This document shows, piece after piece, positions 1 through 7,958 of a DNA stretch of 64,000 nucleotides. The DNA is from an uncultured Acetobacterium sp. (GTDB taxonomy: Bacteria > Bacillota > Clostridia > Eubacteriales > Eubacteriaceae): assembly GCF_963664135.1 (NCBI RefSeq), contig NZ_OY760905.1:3808736-3872735 (forward strand). Direction: 5' to 3'. Made by a program: the position numbers and the translations under genes. Positions within the stretch are counted from its first letter, which is position 1; each line of letters opens with the position of its first letter. Below the pieces are notes generated by a model. The model was given only the letters and a program-made list of their open reading frames with translations. It did no database searches and had not been told where the DNA came from.

Positions 1-345
1 TTTGACGGTTTAATGCGATCTCTGGCCAATCGGTATACCCGGCCCTGCACCTGTCCCACCTTTGTGGACAATAACCAGCGGATTTACCGGATCAAGCAGA
101 TGATAAAAGACCATCAGGTTCAAGGCGTGGTTTATCACGTGCTGCGGGGGTGTCTGGTCTATGACTTTGAATACCAGACCCTAGAGGATGAACTGGGTAA
201 GCTGGGCGTACCGGTAATCCGGGTGGAAAGTGATTACAACGAAGAAGACATTGAACAATTGCGGATTCGGATTGAAGCTTTTATTGAGCTGATCAAATTA
301 AAAGATCTGGCGATGCGACCCCAAAAACAGAAAATTTTAAAATAG
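1..345 (+). CDS. 2-hydroxyacyl-CoA dehydratase-like protein, C-terminal part (5' end outside window)
   Basis: The reading frame is open from the first base, so this is the last 114 or so residues of a longer protein. The segment contains CPTFVDNN, a stretch like HVLRGC followed by a Tyr/Phe-rich patch, and a C-terminal GVPVIRVESDY strand, as in the HgdB/FldC-type subunits of 2-hydroxyacyl-CoA dehydratases that bind a [4Fe-4S] or double-cubane cluster. The activase gene follows 20 bases later, which supports the assignment. The substrate cannot be read from this fragment. A double-cubane cluster protein (single-subunit ATP-dependent reductase of the same family) is an equally reasonable identity, because only one dehydratase-type subunit is seen beside the activase. 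Confidence 0.75.
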   Translation, partial: FDGLMRSLANRYTRPCTCPTFVDNNQRIYRIKQMIKDHQVQGVVYHVLRGCLVYDFEYQTLEDELGKLGVPVIRVESDYNEEDIEQLRIRIEAFIELIKLKDLAMRPQKQKILK

Positions 346-365
346 GAAATTACAGGTGAATAAAC

Positions 366-1154
366 ATGAACAGAAACTATTATGCCGGCTTAGACGGCGG
401 ATCAACTTATACCAAGGCAGCCCTTATTTGTGATAACCAGGTGGTGGATGCCATGGTAACCAACACCGGTATTGATAACAATGGCTCGGCCAGTGCTTTA
501 ATTGAAAAAATGTGTCAGCGCCGGGGCATCAGCCGAGCGGCGGTGCGGTATACCATGGCCACCGGTTACAGCCGGAAGGTATTTGATATCGCCGATGACG
601 ATATTTCAGAAATAACCGCCCATGCCTATGGGGTGCGCTTAACCGCCCCGAAGGATTACCGGCCGGGGATGATTATTGATATCGGCGGCCAGGACAGTAA
701 GATCATTTATCTGGATAAAAATTATGCTGTCAAAAACTTTACCATGAATGATAAATGTGCCGCTGGAACCGGTAAATTTATGGAAGTTATTGCCCAGATT
801 TTAGAAACCACCATCGACCAGGTCGGGCCGCTTTCGTTAGAAAGTCAAGCGCCCTGTGATATTAACAGCACCTGCGTGGTTTTTGCCCAATCTGAAGTGG
901 TGTCCCTGGTGGCCAGAAAATATGATCGCCGGGATATTTTAGCTGGCATGCACTTATCGATGGCCAAACGGATCATCAAAATGATGAAAAAAGCTGAAAA
1001 AGGTGGGGATATTCTGATGACTGGCGGGGGAGCTCTTAATATTGGGGTACATAAAGCTTTTGAAGAAGAGCTGATGCGGGACGTCTATGTGGCCAGACAC
1101 CCGCAGTTTAATGGTGCCATCGGGGCAGCGCTCATTGCCAGCGAAAGATCCTGA
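366..1154 (+). CDS. 2-hydroxyacyl-CoA dehydratase activase (BadF/BadG/HgdC family ATPase)
   Basis: A 262-residue ASKHA-fold ATPase that drives a low-potential electron into a dehydratase or double-cubane partner using ATP. The N-terminal phosphate motif GLDGGSTYTKAAL lies at residues 8-20, IDIGGQDSK is the second phosphate motif, and the cluster cysteine lies in NDKCAAGTGKF, with a second conserved Cys in INSTCVVFAQSE; these cysteines hold the [4Fe-4S] cluster at the homodimer interface in characterised activases. TGGGALN is the adenosine motif. Length is normal for the family. It lies 20 bases after the dehydratase-like gene and 2 bases before the CcdA-like gene, so all are probably cotranscribed. 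Confidence 0.92.
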   Translation: MNRNYYAGLDGGSTYTKAALICDNQVVDAMVTNTGIDNNGSASALIEKMCQRRGISRAAVRYTMATGYSRKVFDIADDDISEITAHAYGVRLTAPKDYRPGMIIDIGGQDSKIIYLDKNYAVKNFTMNDKCAAGTGKFMEVIAQILETTIDQVGPLSLESQAPCDINSTCVVFAQSEVVSLVARKYDRRDILAGMHLSMAKRIIKMMKKAEKGGDILMTGGGALNIGVHKAFEEELMRDVYVARHPQFNGAIGAALIASERS

Positions 1155-1156
1155 CC

Positions 1157-1834
1157 ATGGAGTTCACATTACTGATCCCGGTTTTGGCAACCGCGCTGTC
1201 AGTCGGTCTGGGATGTGGCACCTGTTGCAGTCCGGCGGTCAGTGTCTTTTTATCCAGCTATATTGTTACCCATGCCGGCGGCATGAAAAAATCCCTGATT
1301 TCCTTTCTCAGCTTTTTTATCGGCAAGATCATCGCCGTGGTGTTATTGTGTTCCCTGGCTTCGCTGATCGGCAGTCAGTTTATTGATGAAGCGGGTTATG
1401 TGGGGAATGTAAATCTGAGTCTTATTCTGGAACTATCGATGATTACGCTGGGACTGGTTCTGATCGGAAAATGGATTATGGATTACAAAAATCCAGCCAG
1501 CCACTGTTCGGGGTGTTCCGGGGGAAAAAAGGCTGATCCAAAAGGTTTAATCCCATTATTCACAGCCGGATTTGCCTATGGGGCATCCCCCTGCGCACCG
1601 CTGATTATGATGATTGGTGTGGCTGCAACCTTGCCCTTTTCCACCGCTGCACTGGTGGGAGGCGTGTTTGCTGCAGCCAGTACGCTGACACCGATTTTAC
1701 TAATGGTGCTGTTGTCTGGCGTGCTGTCGGCGAAAATCGCTAAAGAAATCCCTCAGCAGCTGCAGTGGTTTCGGTTAGGCAGTTACGTTTTATTAACCCT
1801 GTTTTCGATCGGGTCAATTATAAATTTGGTATGA
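1157..1834 (+). CDS. CcdA/DsbD-like (TauE/SafE-type) membrane protein
   Basis: A 225-residue membrane protein with about six hydrophobic helices. It has the two symmetric Cys-Pro type motifs of the CcdA/DsbD transmembrane domain: LGCGTCCSP near the N-terminus and GASPCAPL in the second half. In the family these cysteines pass reducing equivalents across the membrane from cytoplasmic thioredoxin-like donors to extracytoplasmic thiols. A cytoplasmic loop carries an extra HCSGCSGGKK motif. The gene begins 2 bases after the activase stop and is followed 11 bases later by a membrane-anchored Cys-tail protein, which could be its extracytoplasmic redox partner; that link is inference. Confidence 0.75.
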   Translation: MEFTLLIPVLATALSVGLGCGTCCSPAVSVFLSSYIVTHAGGMKKSLISFLSFFIGKIIAVVLLCSLASLIGSQFIDEAGYVGNVNLSLILELSMITLGLVLIGKWIMDYKNPASHCSGCSGGKKADPKGLIPLFTAGFAYGASPCAPLIMMIGVAATLPFSTAALVGGVFAAASTLTPILLMVLLSGVLSAKIAKEIPQQLQWFRLGSYVLLTLFSIGSIINLV

Positions 1835-1845
1835 GGAGGATTTAA

Positions 1846-2343
1846 ATGAAAATCAAAATTATTAAGCAATTTGGAGCAGCCATCGCAGCAGTACTGATAT
1901 TATATGGTGTTGTGGCTACGACTTACAGAAGCTATGAAACAGTGATAGCGGCTCAGGTGGAAATTCCGCCCGCCATTGTGGTAAAGAACACATCAGCAGC
2001 GGTTGAAACAGAAACGGTAACCCCGGAGGTGACAGCGATAACAGAGCCCCCGACGGTAACAACAGAAACATCCACTACCCCAGTAGCACCGGTTGAGTCC
2101 ACTACCATTGTTGCAGCAGCGGTTCCGACCCAAGAAGTCATTGCTCCAGCAACATCAACGACAACTGCCCCGGAACAGGTTGTCACCGAACCGGTTTCTG
2201 TTGTTCCCAGTTTAAGTGAATTTCTTTCCCAGTTCCGCTGTGGTGGCTGTGGTAAAAACTGCTCATTAGTCAATCCGCGCTGTAATGTCGGATCTCAAAA
2301 AGCACAACAGGCAGAATCAGAATATTATGAAACCTATAGCTGA
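1846..2343 (+). CDS. Membrane-anchored Thr/Pro/Val-rich protein with C-terminal cysteine cluster
   Basis: A 165-residue protein not assigned to a known family. Residues 1-30 form a single membrane anchor or uncleaved signal, residues about 40-125 are a low-complexity Thr/Val/Pro/Glu stalk, and the C-terminus holds the only cysteines, spaced C-x2-C-x3-C-x6-C (CGGCGKNCSLVNPRC). The tail could bind an iron-sulfur cluster or metal, or serve as a dithiol relay. It sits directly behind the CcdA-like protein (RBS GAGGA at 1831-1835) and ends the operon before a terminator. The stalk-plus-cysteine design suggests an extracytoplasmic redox protein reduced by the CcdA-like partner. Confidence 0.7.
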   Translation: MKIKIIKQFGAAIAAVLILYGVVATTYRSYETVIAAQVEIPPAIVVKNTSAAVETETVTPEVTAITEPPTVTTETSTTPVAPVESTTIVAAAVPTQEVIAPATSTTTAPEQVVTEPVSVVPSLSEFLSQFRCGGCGKNCSLVNPRCNVGSQKAQQAESEYYETYS

Positions 2344-2373
2344 TTAAAAAAGAATAAAATTTAAACTTAATGC

Positions 2374-2402
2374 AAAAGAGCTTCCCTCGGAAGTTCTTTT
2401 TG
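2374..2402 (+). terminator. Rho-independent terminator
   Basis: A 10-bp stem (AAGAGCTTCC pairing with GGAAGTTCTT, one G-T pair) with a CTC loop, followed by a T run. It closes the dehydratase-activase-CcdA operon. Confidence 0.85.
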
Positions 2403-2471
2403 CATTTTAAACAGTGAGTACTGTGGCCAAAGGTTTTCGTTGGGAAGATAAGACATTATTTTAAATAACGC

Positions 2472-2522
2472 TTGACAGGTTCACACATTTATTTTATTAT
2501 ACTGATATCGACCGACGGTCGA
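2472..2522 (+). promoter_or_regulatory. tetR promoter with palindromic operator
   Basis: A -35 TTGACA at 2472-2477 and a -10 TATTAT at 2495-2500 are separated by 17 bases. A perfect 15-base palindrome, TCGACCGACGGTCGA, covers 2508-2522, at the expected transcription start. Its core CGACC-N3-GGTCG recurs at 3332-3344 upstream of the exporter gene, so it is very probably the autoregulatory operator of the TetR protein at 2539. Confidence 0.8.
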
Positions 2523-2538
2523 GAGGACGAGGTGAGAC

Positions 2539-3162
2539 ATGAAAACAATCAAGGAAGGTGAAGTCCGAAAACGCGAAATTCTTCTGGTAGCCCGAGAATT
2601 ATTCGTTAAGAAAGGCTATGATCAGACTTCGGTGAATGACATATTAAAAATTGTCGATATTGCCAAAGGGACTTTTTATTATTATTTTTCGTCAAAGGAA
2701 GAAGTGTTGGCGGCGATCATTCTGGATATCGTCGATGAAGGCGCAAAACGGGCCGAGCGGATTTTAAAGGATAAATCGATTCCACTGATGAATCGTATTA
2801 TGATGGCAATTATGGCGCAAACCCCGGAGTTTGAAGGATCGGATGAGATAAAGGAAGAAATGCATAAAGTTGAAAATGCCAAGCTGGAACAATTGTACAC
2901 AAAGGCGATGTTAAAGCGGATGACGCCGCTTCTGGAGGAACCGGTTAGGGAAGGTTTGGAGCAGGATGTTTTCCATACCGACTATCCGACGGAATCCATT
3001 GAATCCATTTTACTGTTGGGACATATGCTGTTTGACAGTAATATTATGGAATGGGAAATGGATGTTTTTCCTCAAAAGATACAGGCTTATTTATGCAATA
3101 TCGAAAGGCTGTTGGGGACAAAAGAAGGCGAATTGAACGGCTTTTTACAGATGTTTGCCTAG
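2539..3162 (+). CDS. TetR/AcrR family transcriptional regulator of the adjacent efflux locus
   Basis: A 207-residue TetR-family repressor. The N-terminal helix-turn-helix is clear (REILLVARELFVKKGYDQTSVNDI then KGTFYYYFSSKEEV, residues about 12-58); the rest is a divergent ligand-binding domain. It has a GGTGAG-type leader and its own promoter-operator. It is followed by an MFS exporter and a two-gene ABC exporter whose upstream region holds the same CGACC-N3-GGTCG operator, so it probably represses both itself and the exporters until an inducing drug or metabolite binds. The inducer cannot be read from the sequence. Confidence 0.9.
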   Translation: MKTIKEGEVRKREILLVARELFVKKGYDQTSVNDILKIVDIAKGTFYYYFSSKEEVLAAIILDIVDEGAKRAERILKDKSIPLMNRIMMAIMAQTPEFEGSDEIKEEMHKVENAKLEQLYTKAMLKRMTPLLEEPVREGLEQDVFHTDYPTESIESILLLGHMLFDSNIMEWEMDVFPQKIQAYLCNIERLLGTKEGELNGFLQMFA

Positions 3163-3205
3163 CGATCAGAAAACTATTAAATATATTATAGTTGGTCACA
3201 AAAAT

Positions 3206-3294
3206 ACCGTGCCGATCAGTTGTTAAGTGGTTGTTTTGCGCATAAGTTATGCTTTATACATAGCAATTATCGGTACGGTGCAGCTATTTTTTTT
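3206..3294 (+). terminator. Long-loop hairpin with T run between tetR and the exporter gene
   Basis: ACCGTGCCGAT (3206-3216) pairs with ATCGGTACGGT (3269-3279) with one G-T pair; the loop holds a small hairpin GCATA-AGT-TATGC, and a run of ten T starts at about 3285. It can end tetR transcription or act as an attenuator for the exporter operon. The T run starts some bases after the stem, so the call is moderate. Confidence 0.45.
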
Positions 3295-3327
3295 ACAGGC
3301 ACATTTTCAAATGTTTTTTTTACCATC

Positions 3328-3348
3328 GCACCGACCATCGGTCGATGC
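3328..3348 (+). promoter_or_regulatory. Second TetR operator, upstream of the MFS gene
   Basis: CGACC-ATC-GGTCG at 3332-3344, with arms extended to GCA(C)CGACC / GGTCG(A)TGC apart from one mismatch. It has the same arms and 3-base spacing as the tetR operator at 2509-2521. It lies 56 bases before the MFS start codon. Confidence 0.75.
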
Positions 3349-3403
3349 AGAAATAACAGATATAAATGATTTTAATTACAGACAAGCGTTAAGGAGAAAA
3401 ATA

Positions 3404-4765
3404 ATGAATCAACAAAACGAAACAAAAAACAGTTCAACTAAAAGCCCGAACAAGGTGATGAAGAAATTTATGATCCTGGTGGTCGGGCAGTTTATATCAA
3501 GCATTGGCAGTGGGTTAACAGATTTTGGTTTGGCCATCTATGTGCTCACGTTCACCGGGTCGGTAGCAGCGACTGGCATTTTCAGCATCTGCGCATTCCT
3601 GCCTTCCATTCTGCTGGCACCGGTGGGCGGAGTTCTGGCAGACCGTTATGACAGACGCTTAATGATGATATTGGGCGAATTGTTTTCCGGTCTGGGACTA
3701 GTGATCTGTCTTGTTTCGGTGATGAGTGCCAATCCTTCCATTGTAGTCATCTGCATTGGCGTCGGCGTCAGTTCTATTTTTACAGCGTTGACAGAACCAG
3801 CGTTTAAAGCAACCATGACAGATTTATTATCAGAAGAAGACTTTGCCAGGGCTGGCGGCATGGTTCAGATTGCCAACAGCGCTAAGCTTATTATTTCCCC
3901 GGCACTGGCCGGACTGCTGTTACAGATGACAGCGGTCAGCACCCTGATCATCATTGATATGCTTACCTTCTTTACAACCGTTTTGATTATTGCAATTGTT
4001 AAAAACAGTATGGTGACAAAACCCCAAAGTGAGACAGCGCTAAGCTTTACCCGGGAAATGAAAGAAGGGATTGCTGCCATACGAAGTAAAAGCGGCATGA
4101 TGACAATGATTGTCATTATGACGATTGCGGTTTTCTGTTTTGGCTTTGTCCAGATTTTAAGTAAACCGCTGGTGCTCGCGCTGGCAGGGGAAGCCGAACT
4201 GGGGATTCTGACCACGGTTATTGCCTTGGGGATGATGGCGGGAAGTATCCTGATCAGTTGTCTAAAGCAGACCAAATCTTATGGCCGGATGCTCTCGCTC
4301 GGATTGCTGGGATGCGGAATCTTTTTTGCCTTGATTGGTGTCAGTGAAAATCTTTTACTGATAGCGGTATTCGGATTTATGATGTTTGTCTTTATGCCGG
4401 CGATCCAGATTGGCGCTGAAGTTCTGATCCGCAAGAATCTGGACAATGAGGTTCAGGGTCGGGCTTTTGGACTGATCGGTCTGATTACGCAGATGGGTTA
4501 TATTCTGGCTTTTATCGCCTCCGGTCTGCTTTCAGATTATCTGTTTGAGCCGTTTATGAGCAGCAATAGCGCTCTAGCCATGAACATCGGAGCGGTAATC
4601 GGTGCCGGTGCAGGCAGAGGCAATGCCCTGTTGATTGTGATCACCGGAGTGGCGCTGGCCAGTGTCGGAATTATTGTTTCCCGACTGAAAAGTGTCAAAT
4701 CATTGGAAACGGAGGAATTGAACACTTATGAAACTGTTGTTGAATCTTGTCCAAAAGGACTTTAA
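3404..4765 (+). CDS. MFS efflux transporter
   Basis: A 453-residue, 12-helix major facilitator of the macrolide/multidrug exporter type. The loop 2-3 signature GGVLADRYDRRLMM is intact. The start at 3404 is chosen because AAGGAG precedes it (3391-3396); the open frame extends upstream to 3227, but that stretch contains the operator and hairpin and lacks a ribosome site. The stop codon lies inside the next gene, a 38-base overlap that implies translational coupling with the ABC permease. Probable role: export of a toxic compound sensed by the upstream TetR. Confidence 0.88.
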   Translation: MNQQNETKNSSTKSPNKVMKKFMILVVGQFISSIGSGLTDFGLAIYVLTFTGSVAATGIFSICAFLPSILLAPVGGVLADRYDRRLMMILGELFSGLGLVICLVSVMSANPSIVVICIGVGVSSIFTALTEPAFKATMTDLLSEEDFARAGGMVQIANSAKLIISPALAGLLLQMTAVSTLIIIDMLTFFTTVLIIAIVKNSMVTKPQSETALSFTREMKEGIAAIRSKSGMMTMIVIMTIAVFCFGFVQILSKPLVLALAGEAELGILTTVIALGMMAGSILISCLKQTKSYGRMLSLGLLGCGIFFALIGVSENLLLIAVFGFMMFVFMPAIQIGAEVLIRKNLDNEVQGRAFGLIGLITQMGYILAFIASGLLSDYLFEPFMSSNSALAMNIGAVIGAGAGRGNALLIVITGVALASVGIIVSRLKSVKSLETEELNTYETVVESCPKGL

Positions 4766-7058
4766 ACGAAACCGGGTCATTACCACGGCCCTGGCGGTAT
4801 TTCTGATCCTTTCGGCTCTTTTAATGGCCGGCGGATTACGGGTTGCCGGAACGATGTTTTCGTCACTAAATGGGCTGAATAGATTGGCGGTGCCCCCGGA
4901 ATATTTGCAGATGCATAAGGGCACCTATGACGAGGAATCCGTGGAAAATTTTATGAGCAGCCACGATTATATCAAAGATGCGCTAACCGTGCGAATGCTA
5001 AATGTCGGCAATACCAATATCAGCTATCAGGGGGAAACCCTGGAAAAGTGTCTAATGGATAACGGCTTTGTTGTTCAGAATGAGGGTTTTGACTATCTGC
5101 TGAATATGAATAACGAACGGGCAGTTGTTAAAGACGGTGAAATCGGAGTGCCGGTTTATTATGCCGAGGAACTGGGCATTCAAGTTGGCGATGTGATTAC
5201 CTTGCAAGGGGATAATTATAGCAAGGAATTGCGAGTATCGACTCTTATCCGTGACGCTCAGATGAACGTGGCGCTGGCATCGTCAAAGCGTTTCTTAATC
5301 AGTTCAACCGATCTGGAGGAAATCAGCCGTCACATCGGTGAATGGGAATATTGTTTTGAATTCCTGCTTAAGGATGGCACATCCACCACCGTTTTGGAGA
5401 AAGATTATATGGATGCGGCAATGCCGTCCAACGGGGTGGCAATAACGGGCAGTCTGCTGACCATGCTCAATGCCTTGTCCTATGGTCTGGTGGCCTTTAT
5501 CATTATTGCTATCAGTATGCTGTTAATCATCATTGCGCTGCTGTGTTTGTCTTATATCATCCGGGCAACCCTGGCCGATGAGCATGTGACCATCGGTGAG
5601 ATGAAAGCGATGGGATTTCCGGGTAAAAGCATTGAGGCTCTCTATCAGATAAAATATATTATTCTGGTGCTGATGTCCGTTGTAATCGGCTATCTGGCTG
5701 CCATCCCATTTGGCGATTTCTTTTCAGCCTCAGTGATCAGGTATTGTGGACAGGGAACCGAGGGGTGGATGCAATGGGTATTTCCGCTTATCGGGGTGAC
5801 ACTGCTCAGCTTGATGGTGGTATTAGGGTGCCACCGAATCATTCGCAAGAATCTTAAAAGCACGGTCGTGGAACTGCTGCGGGGTCAAGAAAACATCAAA
5901 AAAGAAGGCCACTATTCGTTACCGGCATCAGGGCTGAAGCATCCTAACCGAACCATGGCATTCGGCGAATTGAAATGTAAATGGAATGAATATATTGTGA
6001 TCTTTCTGGTCTTTATGGCGGCTTCATTTTTGATTCTACTGCCCATGAATATGAAGCATACCATAGAAAACCCCTCTTTTATTACTTATATGGGGATTGG
6101 CGAATCTGATATTCGCATTGATATCCAGTACAGCGAAAAACTGACGCAGCAAAAAGATGCGGCTTTATCCTATCTGGAGAATGATTCAGAAACTTCCAAA
6201 GTGGCTATTTACAAAAATGGCTATGTCCAGTCGCAAAATGCCGCCGGTGAGTGGGAATATCTTCGGGTGGAAAGCGGTGATGAGTCGGTTTTTCCGTTAG
6301 TATATCTGGAGGGAAGGGCGCCGGTTGAGAGCCAAGAAATGGCGCTCTCCTATATGAATGGGATAGCATTAGGCAAAAAAGTTGGCGACACGATAACCGT
6401 TGTTTATCAGGGACAAAATCTGACCTTTACCGTCTGTGGTATTTATCAGGACATTACCTACGGCGGAAAGACCGCCAAAGCAGCCATTGATTTTGCTGAA
6501 AAGGATGTGGAAGTTTATATTATTTATCTGGATGTGCGGGACGGCGTTGCTATTGAGAAAAAAACCGATGCATTGAGAAGTCTGCTTACCGACAGCAAAA
6601 TAACCCCGGTCAGCGCCTTCATTGCCCAGACCCTTGGGGGCATTACCGATAATATGAGTCTGGTGGAACGTTCAGCCATCGCCATTTCATTACTGTTAAG
6701 CATACTGATTACTGTCATGTTTCTGCAGCTTGTCACAGCCCGGGAGCACAGTGCCATTGCCATTAAAAAATCAATGGGCTTTTCAAACCGCGACATCCAA
6801 ATTCAGTTGGGCATCCGGATTCTGGTGATTCAAGGCCTGGCAATTGTTGTTGGAACGGTTCTGGCTAATTCATTGGGTGAAGTTATTTTCGGTTGGATGC
6901 TGTCATCTATGGGGGCATCAAAAATAACCCTGTTGGTTGAACCACTAACTGCCTATCTGCTTTGCCCGGCAGTCCAACTGCTGGTGGTTTTGTTCACCGT
7001 GGTAATGGGAACCAGAGCAGTCAGAAACGATCATATTAAAGATCAGATAATGGAATAG
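4728..7058 (+). CDS. ABC transporter permease, FtsX/MacB-type with two FtsX domains
   Basis: A 776-residue permease with an N-terminal membrane helix, a large extracytoplasmic domain (about 50-230), a first FtsX helix bundle (about 245-380), a second extracytoplasmic domain (about 440-640), and a second FtsX bundle at the C-terminus (about 650-770). Duplicated FtsX permeases of this size pair with LolD/MacB-type ATPases and export peptides, lipids or drugs by a mechanotransmission mode. The start codon follows GGAGG (4711-4715) inside the MFS gene. The ATPase gene begins 11 bases after its stop. Confidence 0.88.
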   Translation: MKLLLNLVQKDFKRNRVITTALAVFLILSALLMAGGLRVAGTMFSSLNGLNRLAVPPEYLQMHKGTYDEESVENFMSSHDYIKDALTVRMLNVGNTNISYQGETLEKCLMDNGFVVQNEGFDYLLNMNNERAVVKDGEIGVPVYYAEELGIQVGDVITLQGDNYSKELRVSTLIRDAQMNVALASSKRFLISSTDLEEISRHIGEWEYCFEFLLKDGTSTTVLEKDYMDAAMPSNGVAITGSLLTMLNALSYGLVAFIIIAISMLLIIIALLCLSYIIRATLADEHVTIGEMKAMGFPGKSIEALYQIKYIILVLMSVVIGYLAAIPFGDFFSASVIRYCGQGTEGWMQWVFPLIGVTLLSLMVVLGCHRIIRKNLKSTVVELLRGQENIKKEGHYSLPASGLKHPNRTMAFGELKCKWNEYIVIFLVFMAASFLILLPMNMKHTIENPSFITYMGIGESDIRIDIQYSEKLTQQKDAALSYLENDSETSKVAIYKNGYVQSQNAAGEWEYLRVESGDESVFPLVYLEGRAPVESQEMALSYMNGIALGKKVGDTITVVYQGQNLTFTVCGIYQDITYGGKTAKAAIDFAEKDVEVYIIYLDVRDGVAIEKKTDALRSLLTDSKITPVSAFIAQTLGGITDNMSLVERSAIAISLLLSILITVMFLQLVTAREHSAIAIKKSMGFSNRDIQIQLGIRILVIQGLAIVVGTVLANSLGEVIFGWMLSSMGASKITLLVEPLTAYLLCPAVQLLVVLFTVVMGTRAVRNDHIKDQIME

Positions 7059-7069
7059 GAGTTGAAATT

Positions 7070-7789
7070 ATGTTAAAAGTTGAAAAAATCAGTAAGTCGT
7101 TTAAAGAATCACCGGTACTTGAGGACATATCATTTAAAATTAAAAAAGGCGATTTTGTTGCCGTGATGGGGCCTTCCGGTTCCGGGAAGTCGACCCTGCT
7201 CTACAGTATCAGCGGAATGGACACCATCAGTGCCGGTCAGGTATTGTTTGAAGGTGTTAGTATATCTGACATGCAGGAGGTTGAATTATCAAGATTTCGG
7301 CTGATTAAAATGGGATTTGTTTTTCAGAATGCTCAGATGTTAAAGAATCTTTCGATTTTTGATAACATTATTCTTCCTGGTCTGGTGGCAAAAAAAGAAT
7401 CGGCAGAGGACATCCGAAAACGGGCGTCGGCATTAATGAAGCGGATGGAGATTGAAGCGATTGAAGATCGGGATATCCGGGAAGTCTCCGGCGGTCAGCT
7501 GCAACGAGCATCCATTTGCCGTGCCATGATCAACAATCCCGGGATGCTGTTTCTGGATGAACCCACCGGGGCACTGAATAGCGGAGCCACCGATCAGGTG
7601 CTGGCAATTCTGGAAGATTTGAACCGAGAGGGTATGACTATTATGACGGTTACCCATGATCAGCGGGTCGCTGCCAGAGCAAAAAAAGTAATTTATATCA
7701 GGGATGGGCAAATTGCTGCCAGCAAGGAATTTGCGGTGGGAGCCGACCGGGAAAGGGAACTGGATGACTGGTTATGTGAGATTGTTTGA
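7070..7789 (+). CDS. ABC transporter ATP-binding protein (LolD/MacB family)
   Basis: A 239-residue nucleotide-binding subunit. Walker A GPSGSGKST lies at residues 36-44, the Q-loop FVFQNAQ near 85, the signature VSGGQLQR near 140, Walker B MLFLDEPTGALN near 163, and the H-loop TVTHDQR near 197. It partners the FtsX permease directly upstream and ends the TetR-controlled efflux operon. Confidence 0.92.
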   Translation: MLKVEKISKSFKESPVLEDISFKIKKGDFVAVMGPSGSGKSTLLYSISGMDTISAGQVLFEGVSISDMQEVELSRFRLIKMGFVFQNAQMLKNLSIFDNIILPGLVAKKESAEDIRKRASALMKRMEIEAIEDRDIREVSGGQLQRASICRAMINNPGMLFLDEPTGALNSGATDQVLAILEDLNREGMTIMTVTHDQRVAARAKKVIYIRDGQIAASKEFAVGADRERELDDWLCEIV

Positions 7790-7849
7790 TTAATATCCGC
7801 ATACCAAATAAGTGATGGCTGATTGGGGAAAAATAATTTAATACATAAA

Positions 7850-7896
7850 AAAATGGGACGATTTGTAATTAATAAAGTCAAATTGTTCCATTTTAA
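7850..7896. terminator. Bidirectional terminator between the ABC operon and the EAL gene
   Basis: A 16-bp stem, AAAATGGGACGATTTG with CAAATTGTTCCATTTT (two G-T pairs), 13-base loop, A and T tracts on both sides. It sits between convergent genes. Confidence 0.75.
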
Positions 7897-7958
7897 TTGT
7901 TTAATACAGTGTTAAACTGACAGCAATCAAGCAATCGCCAAGCAGGCCGGAATCGGGC

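Noticed and set aside
1953-2273. 106-residue ORF on the minus strand inside the Cys-tail protein gene
   Set aside because: It is the antisense shadow of the repetitive Thr/Val stalk and has no ribosome site.
3227-3403. N-terminal extension of the MFS exporter
   Set aside because: The stretch holds a hairpin and operator and lacks a ribosome site; ATG at 3404 has AAGGAG.
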